Source: Algoriphagus sp. Y33
Lineage (GTDB): Bacteria > Bacteroidota > Bacteroidia > Cytophagales > Cyclobacteriaceae
DNA length: 64,000 nucleotides
Reading direction: 5' to 3'
NCBI RefSeq assembly: GCF_014838715.1
Contig: NZ_CP061947.1
Location: forward strand, 5,446,001-5,510,000
The translations under genes and the position numbers were made by a program. Under the pieces are notes generated by a model that saw only the letters and a list, made by a program, of their open reading frames with translations, was not told where the DNA came from and ran no database searches. This document shows positions 1-8,852 of this stretch, piece by piece. Each line of letters opens with the position of its first letter. Positions within the stretch are counted from its first letter, which is position 1.

Positions 1-577
1 TTATTCCGATGACCGCGTCTCCGACACCGTACAAAAGTCCATCTATCGTACTTGCCATAATGCCTTTGGCATCGTCGGTTGCATTATTGGGTTGTAGGCG
101 GGTAGAAAAGTGGCCTTTTAAGCCAAGAGTATTACGAAATTTAGAAATCACTCGAATCTTTGAAGCTACCAGAATCAAGTCTTGATTTGCCATGATTTTG
201 CTGACAGCTGCTACCATTTCGGGTGTGAGACCGGAAGATAGCCGACTGATCTTTGTACCGTCAGTTTCATAAGCCAACAGCCAATCGCGAAAACCGCCGA
301 CTGTTAAGTGAGAAATAGATGTAAAGGATTTGGCATCAAAGGATTCTTGAATTAGCTGAGAGACTGTATCAATTTCCGAGGGAATAATTTCCTCGCTTAA
401 AAACTGTTTCAAAGGAATATCAGCCAAAACCAGTTTGGCGGCGATTCGTTCCTGCTCATTTATAGCAGCCAATCCTGCCATTTGATCCCCGGACTTTTCG
501 GAAGATGCTTTCGCCAGAACGCTTTTCAGATTAGGAAAGGCGTAGCAGAAATTTCCAAGGGAGTGTTTGTAAACCAT
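1..577 (-). CDS. eutB: Ethanolamine ammonia-lyase large subunit, N-terminal part (cut by window edge)
   Basis: The reverse strand reads open from an ATG at 577 to the window edge, giving the first 192 residues. The start (MVYKHSLGNFCYAFPNL) and the later stretches LKSVLAKASSEKSGD, AAINEQERIAAKLVLADIP, RLQPNNATDDAKG and YGVGDAVIG line up without gaps with the N-terminus of EutB, the catalytic (alpha) subunit of adenosylcobalamin-dependent ethanolamine ammonia-lyase, which splits ethanolamine into acetaldehyde and ammonia. The active-site barrel continues outside the window, and eutC would be expected further left. No in-frame start lies just upstream, so 577 is a good start. There is no sign of a eut microcompartment operon on this side, as the next gene right is unrelated. 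Family call is recognition of conserved sequence. Confidence 0.9.
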   Translation of the reverse strand, partial: MVYKHSLGNFCYAFPNLKSVLAKASSEKSGDQMAGLAAINEQERIAAKLVLADIPLKQFLSEEIIPSEIDTVSQLIQESFDAKSFTSISHLTVGGFRDWLLAYETDGTKISRLSSGLTPEMVAAVSKIMANQDLILVASKIRVISKFRNTLGLKGHFSTRLQPNNATDDAKGIMASTIDGLLYGVGDAVIGI

Positions 578-655
578 GCAATGAAAATGCTGATTTATTT
601 GTAATTCTCCAATAATGAACGAAATAGATTAAGGTATTAACAATAAGCGGGCTCT

Positions 656-683
656 AAAAGCTTGTTTTAACGTGTGAGCTTTT
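656..683 (-). terminator. Possible hairpin between the membrane gene and eutB
   Basis: Arms AAAAGCT (656-662) and AGCTTTT (677-683) can pair, with T-rich flanks on both strands. It lies downstream of the 762-2144 gene and upstream of eutB, so it could end the membrane gene's transcript. The stem is short and A/T-rich. The rest of 578-761 shows no gene. Confidence 0.3.
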
Positions 684-761
684 TTGACGAAAACATCAAA
701 AAGGATATCCGGGAAGTTGTTCTGTCTTTTTTCATGTTGCCGTCATGCCCAACTGCCCTTT

Positions 762-2144
762 CTATTTTTTCAATATAAAGATACCGGGGGAAGTTTTACT
801 GTATTGTGACTCCAAGGCGGGAAATTGTCTGAATAATTTTTCAAATTCCCCATTTGGATCCACTACAGTTGTGGGTTTTTGTTTTTGAAGCATTTGAAAA
901 AGCCGGGCTTTTTCCCTTAGATCACGATCCTGCTCAAGGTAGAGCTTACTCAATCGGTAATTGAGGAATGGACCGCCTAGTTTTCCATTCAGGTAAGGTG
1001 AGAGATCATCCCCCAATACCAATATATTTCCGGAATATTTCACTTCGCTTTGGCCTACGAAATACTCTGAACCGGTGATTTTTTGTTGCCAGTACCATAG
1101 CGCAACTGAGGGAAGTCCCAGCACCAAAAGGTAGAAAGCAAGTTTGGCAATAATCTCTTTTCTAATATTCAAGAAAAATTGGGTGATAAGATAGGTGAGC
1201 CCGGGTATCAGAATCACCAACTGATAAGCAGCTTGTTTTTTGATAATGAAAAACTGAGCCACGGAAAAAAGTAACCATATGATGACAAGCTGACGCTGCT
1301 TTTGCTGATTGATTGTAGAGCCTCGCAATACAGTAGCCATAAAATATCCCGCTATCGCAAGCAGGAGAGGAAATATTCCCAAGAACAGCCAGTCCAATAA
1401 TGACTGATACTCATATTTCTCTGAAAGAAATGTAAGCGGCCAAATCTGAATGGCTTCTTCCAGCCCATCATTCCAGAAGTAAAATAACGTAATCAGTAAC
1501 AGCGGGAGGAAGTATCCAACGAGAGAAAGCATCAATTGACGGAAGGAAAAGCTGCTGATTGCGATTCCAGTAAAGATCATATAGGGTAGAAAGAGGATGT
1601 AATTTGGATGAAAGCCAGTAGCCAGGCCTGCATATATCCCAATTAGCAAAGTGGATTCACTGGTGTCTTTCTGCAGAACTGTTTGGGAAAAAAGCTGTCC
1701 AAGCGATAATATCAAAAAGGTACTGCCCAACAGTGCCGGACTCAAACTCAGCAAGTCAAATGAGAAATGAAACAATGCTGCCATAATGATTGCAGGCAGA
1801 TAGGTATTAACATCGAAAGCCTTAAATTTGATCAACATGGAATTCCAGTACAGTATCTGGAATGATATTAGAATTCTGCCTACCACTTCGTACGCAAGCA
1901 GGCTGCGTCCAAAGAGCAAATCTATGAATGTGAAAAATCCCGCTGAAAGGGGACCGTTGTCATCAATGATGTCCTGGTATAAATAATATCCCTGGCCCAA
2001 GCGCTCACCAAGAAGCATCCACATCAATTGGGGATTGGTAAGAGGGAAATGAATAAGTGCCAAATAGACGAATGTCAGCAGGAGAACGTATATTCCTATG
2101 CCGATTAGCCTGAAAGGATCATTTAATTTAAAAAAGCTGAACAA
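762..2144 (-). CDS. Polytopic membrane protein, GT-C glycosyltransferase-like
   Basis: A 460-residue inner-membrane protein with about ten hydrophobic segments from residue 12 to about 355, then a soluble C-terminal tail of about 100 residues. After the first segment lies a loop with DDNGP (residues 61-65), the position where GT-C fold enzymes (ArnT/PMT type, lipid-linked sugar donors) carry an acidic motif. This suggests a membrane glycosyltransferase, but I cannot name donor or acceptor and no specific family signature is certain. It is transcribed away from rbfA and toward eutB, with 184 bp before eutB, and no functional link is evident. Confidence 0.6.
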   Translation of the reverse strand: MFSFFKLNDPFRLIGIGIYVLLLTFVYLALIHFPLTNPQLMWMLLGERLGQGYYLYQDIIDDNGPLSAGFFTFIDLLFGRSLLAYEVVGRILISFQILYWNSMLIKFKAFDVNTYLPAIIMAALFHFSFDLLSLSPALLGSTFLILSLGQLFSQTVLQKDTSESTLLIGIYAGLATGFHPNYILFLPYMIFTGIAISSFSFRQLMLSLVGYFLPLLLITLFYFWNDGLEEAIQIWPLTFLSEKYEYQSLLDWLFLGIFPLLLAIAGYFMATVLRGSTINQQKQRQLVIIWLLFSVAQFFIIKKQAAYQLVILIPGLTYLITQFFLNIRKEIIAKLAFYLLVLGLPSVALWYWQQKITGSEYFVGQSEVKYSGNILVLGDDLSPYLNGKLGGPFLNYRLSKLYLEQDRDLREKARLFQMLQKQKPTTVVDPNGEFEKLFRQFPALESQYSKTSPGIFILKK

Positions 2145-2208
2145 AGTAAATTGGAGAAGAGTGTTTGGTTGGTTTTGCCCGAAATTAAAGCTTGCCCAAC
2201 TATTTCGC

Positions 2209-2216
2209 TAAATTTG
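2209..2216 (+). promoter_or_regulatory. -7 box (TAAATTTG) of the rbfA promoter
   Basis: TAAATTTG matches the Bacteroidota -7 consensus TAnnTTTG and would start transcription about 14 nt before the rbfA ATG. A TTG at 2192-2194 is closer than the usual -33 spacing, so the upstream box is uncertain. Confidence 0.45.
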
Positions 2217-2233
2217 TACCATAAATACTTTAT

Positions 2234-2620
2234 ATGGAAAGTAAAAGACAACAGAAATACGCCAAGCTGATCCAAAAAGAACTTGGTGATATTTTCCAAA
2301 AAGAATCAAAACACCTCGTCGGTCGCGCTATGGTGACGATTACACGCGTAATGATGAGTCCTGATTTGGGTTTGGCAAAAGTTTACCTCAGCTTTTTGTT
2401 AGCTGATCCTGAAGCGACATTTAATCTTATCAATGACCACAAAAAGGAAATCAGGCATCAGCTAGCCAAGCGAATCGGGAAATCCGTACGTATTATCCCA
2501 GAAATCGCCTTTTTTCCTGATGATTCTGCCGCTTATGCGCAGCATATGGACAAGGTGATTTCCGATCTTGCCATACCGCCTGCTCCAACTGAGGAAGAAG
2601 ATCAGGAAGAAGAGGATTAA
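2234..2620 (+). CDS. rbfA: 30S ribosome-binding factor A
   Basis: A 128-residue protein beginning MESKRQQKYAKLIQKELGDI, the typical RbfA start, followed by the KH-like core (TRVMMSPDLGLAKVYLSFL; KRIGKSVRIIPEIAFFPDD) and a short acidic tail rich in E and D. RbfA binds the 30S subunit during late maturation of the 16S rRNA 5' end and helps cold growth. It is followed after 11 bp by the LolC/FtsX-like permease in the same direction, a common pairing in Bacteroidota, so the two are probably co-transcribed from the 2209 promoter. Length is normal for the family. Confidence 0.93.
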   Translation: MESKRQQKYAKLIQKELGDIFQKESKHLVGRAMVTITRVMMSPDLGLAKVYLSFLLADPEATFNLINDHKKEIRHQLAKRIGKSVRIIPEIAFFPDDSAAYAQHMDKVISDLAIPPAPTEEEDQEEED

Positions 2621-2631
2621 TCAAGCGACCG

Positions 2632-3861
2632 TTGAATCTTAGTTTTTTTATAGCCTCCAGGTACTTTCGCAGTAAGAAGAAGCGGAATTTCATCACCATT
2701 TTGTCCAGAATTTCTATGATAGGAGTCGCTGTAGGTACGATGGCTTTGGTGATAGTGATGTCTGTATTCAATGGGTTGGAGGATTTGATTCGCGGACTTT
2801 TTGCAAGCTTTGATGCAGAGCTGAAAATCGAAGCTGCGGTGGGGAAAAGCTTTGTGACCGGCGAAGAATGGCTCGATAGTATTAGAAATCTGGAAGGGGT
2901 GGCTATTCTCACGGAGGTGATAGAAGACAATGCTTTGCTGGATTATAATGGCAATCAGATGATAGGCAGGATCAAAGGAGTCTCGGAAAATTTTTTGGAT
3001 CAGGAGAGATTTGCCAGAGGCTATTTTTGGGGTGACACTACGCTTGGCACTGAATTAAATCCAGCAGCAATCATGGGGAGAGGCGTCGGTTTTTTCCTTT
3101 CGGTGAATCTGGACAATGTGAATGTCCCTCTGAAAATCTATTACCCCAAAGCCCCTCGAAGTGCAGCGTCGATTGATCCTTCACAGTTCTATGAGTCTGC
3201 CGTACTGGATCCTGTAGCATTTTTCAGTATTGGTGAGCGTCAGTTTGACGATGAATATGTGATTGCACCGCTTTTCTTTGTCAGAGATTTACTGAAGTAT
3301 GGTGATAAAAGGACCTCATTGGAAGTGAAAGTTGCCAAAGGACATTCTATCGCCAAAGTCCAAAAAAGGTTAAAAGATCATTTAGGAGCCGATTTTATGG
3401 TCAAAAATACTGACGAACAGCATGCGGGAATTATTCGTACGGTCAAGATGGAAAAGCTATTTGTATTCCTCACATTGACTTTCATATTGGCGATAGCTTC
3501 CTTCAATATTTTCTTTTCGCTGAGTATGTTGGCGATTGAAAAGAAGAAAGATATAGCGGTGCTGAAAGCAATGGGTGCTCCGGAGAAATTAATCAAAAGA
3601 ATTTTCTTGAAGCAAGGGGTGCTAATTGCTTTTAGCGGTGCACTGATTGGGCTAGTTTTGGGCTATCTGGTTTGCTGGCTACAGCAGTCTTATGGGTTGA
3701 TATCGCTTGGAATTTCCTCGGCCGTAGTAGATGCTTATCCTGTGAAAATGATCTGGAGTGATTTTTTCTGGATTAGTCTAGCCATGATAGGGATTACTTT
3801 TCTTGCTTCTTCAAGGCCTGCCTGGATTGCTTCTCAGGTGGATACCGTCAAAGAACTTTAA
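2632..3861 (+). CDS. ABC transporter permease, LolC/LolE-FtsX family
   Basis: A 409-residue MacB/FtsX-type permease. One transmembrane segment lies near residues 22-45, a large periplasmic domain spans about 50-270, and three more segments form the C-terminal bundle with the family hallmark KKKDIAVLKAMGAPEKLIKR in the cytoplasmic loop. Proteins of this kind work with a LolD-like ATPase to pull lipoproteins from the inner membrane. No ATPase is adjacent. The start is a TTG: the same frame is closed by TGA at 2590 and no ATG or GTG lies between that stop and 2632. The gene begins 11 bp after rbfA. Substrate is inferred from family only. Confidence 0.85.
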   Translation: MNLSFFIASRYFRSKKKRNFITILSRISMIGVAVGTMALVIVMSVFNGLEDLIRGLFASFDAELKIEAAVGKSFVTGEEWLDSIRNLEGVAILTEVIEDNALLDYNGNQMIGRIKGVSENFLDQERFARGYFWGDTTLGTELNPAAIMGRGVGFFLSVNLDNVNVPLKIYYPKAPRSAASIDPSQFYESAVLDPVAFFSIGERQFDDEYVIAPLFFVRDLLKYGDKRTSLEVKVAKGHSIAKVQKRLKDHLGADFMVKNTDEQHAGIIRTVKMEKLFVFLTLTFILAIASFNIFFSLSMLAIEKKKDIAVLKAMGAPEKLIKRIFLKQGVLIAFSGALIGLVLGYLVCWLQQSYGLISLGISSAVVDAYPVKMIWSDFFWISLAMIGITFLASSRPAWIASQVDTVKEL

Positions 3862-4155
3862 AGGAGTTTCACATACCGAAACATATGCAAAGTAATGGTA
3901 TTCATTTTATTCCGATCTAAGCTTAATACCCGGGCAATTTGCGGCTCGATCGCTGGAAGAGCATTTTCAGCTATACAGAAATTTGCGGCAGTAAAATAGT
4001 TTTTAACTTGCGGTAAGTTGCTGTTAATCAGGCAGGATTTGTGAAAGCGTCAACAGGGCCATTTTCAATCGAAAAAAATGTACTTGCATTTCTTTTCAAA
4101 GGCATGTTTATTGGTCACCTAAGTAGTTCACCCTAGATTGTAAATTGATTATCCA

Positions 4156-4755
4156 ATGAAGAGCGTATTGCCCCTATTCCTTATTTTGATTTCTTTGATA
4201 GCCGTGCCTTCATTTTCTTTTGCGCAAGAAGACAATGAGGAAAAGGGATCACTTAAGTCGGGAACAATTGATAGCCAGTTTGACTATATCTACAGTGTTT
4301 CTAATAATTTTCAGGAATATAAGGTTGTGAAAAGAACCAATCTGGATCAGCTCAAATCTAATATTTTGGACTCAATGCGCACGATGAGAACTGAGGTAGG
4401 GGATCTTAAGCTTTTGATAGTAAGTGAGAAAGATTCTATCAAGAATTTGAATGCTATCTTGGCCATAGCAGAGACAGAAAAGCAAGAAGCGATTGCCGAG
4501 AAAGATAATTTTTCTTTTCTGGGGATGGGAATTCACAAGGCAGTTTATTCTTCCATGATGTGGATTGTGGTGGCTGTACTTGCAGGAGCACTGGCCATTT
4601 TCTCTTTTCAGTATTTCAGCAGCTTCAAAAAAATTAGAAAAGCCCAGAAGGATTTGGCTGAAGTACAGGAAGAATTTGACAATCACCGCAAAAATATGTT
4701 GGATCGCGAGCGTAAGCTGAAGCGTGAATTGGTTGATGCGCAATTGGGCAGATAG
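4156..4755 (+). CDS. Exported single-span membrane protein with C-terminal coiled coil
   Basis: A 199-residue protein with a signal peptide (cleavage near FAQ, residue 24), a periplasmic part containing SNNFQEYKVVKRTNL, one transmembrane segment (about residues 138-158) and a charged C-terminal coiled coil predicted to lie in the cytoplasm. Proteins of this pattern in Bacteroidota are often mislabelled tRNA (guanine-N1)-methyltransferase in databases; nothing here resembles a methyltransferase. Function unknown. The 294 bp upstream and 146 bp downstream hold no other gene, so it is probably transcribed alone. Confidence 0.75.
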   Translation: MKSVLPLFLILISLIAVPSFSFAQEDNEEKGSLKSGTIDSQFDYIYSVSNNFQEYKVVKRTNLDQLKSNILDSMRTMRTEVGDLKLLIVSEKDSIKNLNAILAIAETEKQEAIAEKDNFSFLGMGIHKAVYSSMMWIVVAVLAGALAIFSFQYFSSFKKIRKAQKDLAEVQEEFDNHRKNMLDRERKLKRELVDAQLGR

Positions 4756-4781
4756 TACCTTCATTCCTCATGTCTGGCCTG

Positions 4782-4806
4782 CATGCTTTATTTTAAGCAT
4801 GGTTTT
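4782..4806 (+). terminator. Possible terminator after the coiled-coil protein
   Basis: CATGCTT (4782-4788) and AAGCATG (4795-4801) form a 7-bp stem with a 6-nt loop, followed by GTTTTG. It lies 27 bp past the 4755 stop. The T-run is short. Confidence 0.4.
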
Positions 4807-4992
4807 GTCCCTCAGCAATTATGCAGTATATCGGAGACTTGGAAATCTGAGGATACAAAAGAATTTCACGCTCTCTTGATTTTTTTTAGTTAGAGGCATT
4901 AGTGAGAGGGATACTTTCTAAAAAGGGTTTATTAATCGAAATTGATCTTAAATCCTTTCTCTTTTACTTAAGTAATCCTTGCAAAAAAGCCT

Positions 4993-5000
4993 TAAGTTTG
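4993..5000 (+). promoter_or_regulatory. -7 box (TAAGTTTG) of the ABC exporter promoter
   Basis: TAAGTTTG fits TAnnTTTG and would place the transcription start about 20 nt before the ATG at 5025. This argues that the in-frame GTG at 4902, upstream of the box, is not the real start. The sequence after it (TTTGTCCCCT) recurs in the NIPSNAP promoter at 21511-21520. Confidence 0.5.
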
Positions 5001-5024
5001 TCCCCTCAATACCAAAATCAACGG

Positions 5025-6812
5025 ATGGCTAAGAAAAGAGGAACTGCTTTAGATGAGAGCGAAAAAAGGAAGCTGAATAAGCAGAATTTAAGCAAACTGG
5101 GAGGCATTTTTCAGTTTTTGATGCCTTATAAGGGAGCATTCTTTTTAGGATTGGTTTTCCTTGTTTTTTCGTCATTAACTCTACTTACATTTCCCTATGT
5201 AGCCGGCAAGCTTATAGATACCGCTCAGGGTACGGATTGGATAGTCAGTGATATAAACTCCATCGCGTTGCTATTGGTGGGAATTTTGGCCGTACAGAGT
5301 ATTTTCTCCTTTTTTCGTGTTTGGCTTTTTGCTTTAGTCTCCGAGCGTTCCATGCGGGATATTCGATTGGCTTTGTACTCCAGGATGCTGCGGCTCCCTA
5401 TGACATTTTTTGACAAGCGTAGAACCGGAGAATTGATAAGCAGAATTACTTCTGATGTGAGTATGCTTCAGGATACGTTCTCTGTGACCTTGGCTGAGCT
5501 TTTCCGACAGGTGGTTACACTTGTAGCCGGTGTGATTTTCTTGATGATTAACACGCCCAAATTGACCTTATTCATGCTTGCTACTTTTCCTGTTTTAGTG
5601 GTGATAGCGATGGTTTTTGGAAAATTTATCCGAAAACTCTCCAAAAGTACCCAGGATGAACTTGCGGCTGCCAATGTGATAGTTGAGGAAACGCTGCAGT
5701 CGATCAGCACGGTAAAATCCTTTGTGGGAGAGGCGTTCGAATCTGCCAGGTACGGAGGTGGATTAAATAGGGTAGTTGGAGTAGCCTTAAGGGCAGCCAA
5801 GTACAGAGGAGCGTTTATTTCGTTTATAATATTTGCCTTGTTTGGGGGGATAGTAGGGGTGATGTGGTACGGAGCGAGTCTGGTAAGCTCCGGTGAAATG
5901 AGCGTGGGTGAGTTGGTCTCTTTTGTATTATACACCACATTTATTGGGGGATCCATAGCTGGACTTGGAGATATTTATGGTCAAGTTCAAAAAGCTATAG
6001 GTTCTTCTGAGCGTGTATTGGAAATATTAGAGGAAGAACCAGAGTCCGTCTCAGGCACAAAGGCTACTGATTTCCAAGGAAAGATAGCTTTCAGAAATGT
6101 AGGTTTTCATTACCCTACACGGCCAGAAATGGAAGTATTGCGAGATCTGACTTTTCATGTGAACCCCGGAGAAAAAGTTGCTTTGGCAGGTCACTCAGGT
6201 GCGGGTAAATCAACAATTATTCAATTGCTAATGCGATTCTATGATGTGCAACAAGGGTCAATTCACGTAGATGATCGTCCGTTAAGCGAATGGGATTTGC
6301 AGAATCTTCGTTCTCATGTAGGAATGGTTCCTCAGGAAGTGCTGCTGTTTGGAGGATCAATTCGAGAGAACATCGCTTATGCAAAGCCGGGAGCGAGCGA
6401 AGAGGAACTTATTTTAGCCTCGAAAAAAGCCAATGCTTGGCAGTTTATTTCTCAATTTCCTGAAGGACTGGATACTTTAGTGGGTGAGCGCGGAGTAAAG
6501 CTTTCGGGAGGTCAAAGACAACGGGTTGCAATAGCCCGTGCTATTCTGAAAGATCCGTCAATTTTGATCTTGGATGAAGCGACATCTTCTTTGGATGCTG
6601 AGTCCGAGTCGCTGGTGCAAGAGGCATTGGATGAGTTGATGAAAGGAAGAACTACCATTATTATTGCGCATCGATTGGCAACTATCCGCAAGGCGGATAG
6701 AATATATGTCCTCAGCGACGGAGAAATCATAGAAGAAGGCAATCATATCGATCTTTTGGGTAGAGAAGCCGGTTTTTATGCCAATCTCGTTCGTTTGCAG
6801 TTCGCGGATTAA
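5025..6812 (+). CDS. ABC exporter, fused permease and ATPase (MsbA/MDR type)
   Basis: A 595-residue half-transporter that works as a homodimer or heterodimer. Six transmembrane segments fill about residues 30-310. The ATPase domain shows Walker A GHSGAGKST (about 387-395), the signature LSGGQRQRVAIARAI (about 491), Walker B ILILDEATSSLD (about 511) and the H-loop in IIIAHRLATI. Such exporters move lipids, drugs or peptides outward; the substrate cannot be read from sequence. I chose the ATG at 5025 (MAKKRGTALDE) over the upstream GTG at 4902 because a -7 box lies between them and the extra 41 residues do not look like family sequence. Single-gene unit. Confidence 0.9.
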   Translation: MAKKRGTALDESEKRKLNKQNLSKLGGIFQFLMPYKGAFFLGLVFLVFSSLTLLTFPYVAGKLIDTAQGTDWIVSDINSIALLLVGILAVQSIFSFFRVWLFALVSERSMRDIRLALYSRMLRLPMTFFDKRRTGELISRITSDVSMLQDTFSVTLAELFRQVVTLVAGVIFLMINTPKLTLFMLATFPVLVVIAMVFGKFIRKLSKSTQDELAAANVIVEETLQSISTVKSFVGEAFESARYGGGLNRVVGVALRAAKYRGAFISFIIFALFGGIVGVMWYGASLVSSGEMSVGELVSFVLYTTFIGGSIAGLGDIYGQVQKAIGSSERVLEILEEEPESVSGTKATDFQGKIAFRNVGFHYPTRPEMEVLRDLTFHVNPGEKVALAGHSGAGKSTIIQLLMRFYDVQQGSIHVDDRPLSEWDLQNLRSHVGMVPQEVLLFGGSIRENIAYAKPGASEEELILASKKANAWQFISQFPEGLDTLVGERGVKLSGGQRQRVAIARAILKDPSILILDEATSSLDAESESLVQEALDELMKGRTTIIIAHRLATIRKADRIYVLSDGEIIEEGNHIDLLGREAGFYANLVRLQFAD

Positions 6813-6879
6813 CCCAAGTTGCGGGTTGAAATTGATGTTGATCAAGCTAATGGATTCAATGACGTTTTGCTGTTTGAAT

Positions 6880-6910
6880 AAAAAAGCCCTCCGCTATAAA
6901 TACGGAGGGC
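6880..6910 (-). terminator. Intrinsic terminator of the universal stress gene
   Basis: GCCCTCCG (6886-6893) and CGGAGGGC (6903-6910) form a perfect 8-bp stem with a 9-nt loop. On the minus strand it is followed by six T (A-run at 6880-6885), so it ends the leftward transcript of 6936-7850; on the plus strand there is no T-run. Confidence 0.85.
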
Positions 6911-6935
6911 AAAGAGATTCAGGTATGATTACAGT

Positions 6936-7850
6936 CTAAACCTTGAATAAGGCTTCAAAGAAACCCATTGTCTCACCTTTTTTCTTAAAGATCAGCATAG
7001 GCAGAATATTATTTACCATGACTAATTTCTCGGCGACACTTCCAAGAAGAATAGCGGCTGATTTTGTTCTGCCGCGTGATCCAAGCAAAATCATATCCGC
7101 TCCGACTTGCTGAGCTTCTTCAAGCAGTGCTTTGCCTTGGCCCTCTCCGTTATTTAGGACAAATCGACAGGTCAAACCCGGGTGATTAAATTTTTGTATG
7201 AATCGTCTGAAGTCTTCTTGGGCATTTTCCTTCATGATTTCAGAAAATTCTTCAAATGTTTTACCTGTTTTAGAATATCCCTGAGGTACTTCGTATAGGT
7301 GGACAGGAATAAGCTCTGCTCCCAATTCCTCCGAGATCCTCTCTCCGAAATCATAGATCAAATCTGTATGGTCTGAGAAATCTGAAGGAATCATGATTTT
7401 CTTAGGCAGTCCCGGAGGTCTTCTCTCTTGCAATAGTAAAATAGAACAAGGTGCTTTTTTAGCAACTCCTTTAGCCAGAGATCCACTTCCTGCCAGTTCT
7501 TCTTTTCTCCCCATGATGATAAGATCTACATCTTTGATCTTTGCCCAGCGAAGAAATGTATCTAACGGGTGATCACCCTCTTCAGCAAAGACTTCAATGT
7601 CCATATTGGTAGGGAAATCAAATTCAGAAAGTTTGGCTTTGATCAGCGCCTCTATGGACTCATCTCCCGGAGCTAACAATTCGGGATGATTTTTAAGAAT
7701 TTCATCCGGCACAGCCAAATCCTTTGCTACATGAACAAAGTAACATTTTTCTATCCCGAGGAAATCCAGGTACACAATCGTTTTCTTGATCAGGATATCA
7801 TCCATCTCAGTCAAATCAAGACCAATCATGGCCTTATAAAAATGCTTCAT
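6936..7850 (-). CDS. Universal stress protein with two tandem UspA domains
   Basis: A 304-residue cytoplasmic protein made of two UspA folds of about 145 residues. The second carries the nucleotide-binding pattern GSRGRTKSAAILLGSVAEKLV (G-x2-G-x9-G-S); the first has a related but looser MGRKEELAGSGSLAKGVAKK. The N-terminal MKHFYKAMIGLDLTEMDD replaces the usual hydrophobic first strand with an acidic D motif. Tandem Usp proteins are common in Bacteroidota and respond to starvation or redox stress; the ligand is likely ATP in the second half, by family. It stands alone, with a strong terminator 26 bp downstream. Confidence 0.88.
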   Translation of the reverse strand: MKHFYKAMIGLDLTEMDDILIKKTIVYLDFLGIEKCYFVHVAKDLAVPDEILKNHPELLAPGDESIEALIKAKLSEFDFPTNMDIEVFAEEGDHPLDTFLRWAKIKDVDLIIMGRKEELAGSGSLAKGVAKKAPCSILLLQERRPPGLPKKIMIPSDFSDHTDLIYDFGERISEELGAELIPVHLYEVPQGYSKTGKTFEEFSEIMKENAQEDFRRFIQKFNHPGLTCRFVLNNGEGQGKALLEEAQQVGADMILLGSRGRTKSAAILLGSVAEKLVMVNNILPMLIFKKKGETMGFFEALFKV

Positions 7851-7954
7851 AGCTCTTAAGTATAAATTCTCCTTAATTTAAAGCTTTGATCCAGTTTATC
7901 GAACAGTTTTTTTGTTTTTAGCTTGTGAATTCCTTTTCGAGGTAATTTAGCGGG

Positions 7955-8096
7955 ATGAAATCGAGCCTGCCTACCGCCTTTAGGTAGGAATGATCCCGTA
8001 CGTACGGGAACACACACTGGGATGATTATAACCATGAGAGATTCCCTGTCCGACGACAGGCGGGCATGTGGCCAAATGAAATCAAATTACAAACAC
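7955..8096 (+). repeat. Dispersed leader element, copy A (upstream of the 2H phosphoesterase)
   Basis: 142 bp running from ATGAAATCGAGC to just before the ATG at 8097. It holds the shared core CACTGGGATGATTATAA (8016-8032), then GAGATTCC, the hairpin CCTGTC-CGAC-GACAGG (8045-8060), and the closing block AAATCAAATTACAAACAC that ends directly at the start codon. Compared with copy C it has an insertion carrying a perfect 14-bp palindrome CCCGTACGTACGGG (7995-8008) and a CCTACC/GGTAGG hairpin. Related copies lie at 34501-34725, 34726-34817 and 46825-46944 (minus). Confidence 0.8.
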
Positions 8097-8663
8097 ATGA
8101 AAGTGATGCAAAAGTATTTTCTGGCAATCGTACCTGAGGGTGAGCTTCAGGAGCGTGTGCGCAAGTTAAAGCTGGATATCAAAGATCGCTACCAAGCTAA
8201 ATATGCTCTAAAGTCACCTGCACATATTACCTTGAAAATGCCCTTTGTATATAATCAAGCGAAAGAAGAAAAGCTAATAGAGAAACTTGAGGGCTTCATT
8301 GGCGCTTACGAGCCCATGACTTTGACTATACAGGGAGTGAAGACATTTGGTGACCGGGTTATCTATCTAGGTGTAGAAGCGGGAGAAAACTTATATGTTT
8401 TTCAAAAGGAACTAAGAACTTTCTGTAAAAGAGAGCTGAATCTGGTTGAGGAGTTGAGTGACCGGAATTATCACCCCCATATGACCGTAGCATTCAAAGA
8501 CATTAAAAAACCTCAGTTTCAAAATATTGTTCAATTTTCATCGGATTTAAATGTATATGGGGAAATGGAGATTTCTGAAATTTGGCTTTTAAAGAGATTA
8601 AATAGCCGATGGTTTTTGTACAAAGAAATAAAAGTGGGGGGAGGATTAAAGAGTGTCAGTTAA
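8097..8663 (+). CDS. 2H phosphoesterase, 2'-5' RNA ligase (LigT) family
   Basis: A 188-residue protein with the two H-x-T signatures of 2H phosphoesterases: HITLKM near residue 44 and HPHMTVAF near residue 130. These histidines act on 2',3'-cyclic or 2'-5' phosphodiester bonds in RNA or nucleotides; which substrate is used here is unknown. The frame is open up to an ATG at 8022, but the upstream 25 codons lie inside a dispersed repeat, so the start is taken at 8097 (MKVMQKYFLAIVPEGEL), or possibly 8106. The repeat ends exactly at this start codon. No cotranscribed neighbour. Confidence 0.8.
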   Translation: MKVMQKYFLAIVPEGELQERVRKLKLDIKDRYQAKYALKSPAHITLKMPFVYNQAKEEKLIEKLEGFIGAYEPMTLTIQGVKTFGDRVIYLGVEAGENLYVFQKELRTFCKRELNLVEELSDRNYHPHMTVAFKDIKKPQFQNIVQFSSDLNVYGEMEISEIWLLKRLNSRWFLYKEIKVGGGLKSVS

Positions 8664-8672
8664 ACACCGCAA

Positions 8673-8706
8673 ATTCCTTCCCTTGGAATAGCCCAAGGGA
8701 AGGAAT
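8673..8706 (+). terminator. Strong hairpin after the 2H phosphoesterase gene
   Basis: ATTCCTTCCCTTGG (8673-8686) and its exact complement (8693-8706) form a 14-bp perfect stem with a 6-nt loop, 10 bp past the stop. No T-run follows on either strand, so it may be an mRNA 3'-end stabiliser or a Rho-type end rather than a classic intrinsic terminator. Confidence 0.5.
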
Positions 8707-8852
8707 CGTATTAGTGAAATTACTTTACAGATAGCCAGTTAACTTTCTGCCAGTTCGGAATTCAAAGGGAGGATTTAAGAGTATCAAATCCTTGAAATAG
8801 GCCAATTGATGTAATAGAACCTAAAAAACATAGACATTACAGCGTTTTTGGT

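Noticed and set aside
2493..2930. 145-residue minus-strand frame over rbfA and the permease
   Set aside because: Pure antisense shadow of two well-recognised genes.
7995..8008. CCCGTACGTACGGG as a regulator operator
   Set aside because: Perfect 14-bp palindrome, but it lies in an insertion of leader copy A and recurs nowhere else in the window.
8022..8096. N-terminal extension of the 2H phosphoesterase
   Set aside because: The 25 extra codons are repeat sequence shared with copies upstream of other genes, so they are unlikely to be part of the enzyme.
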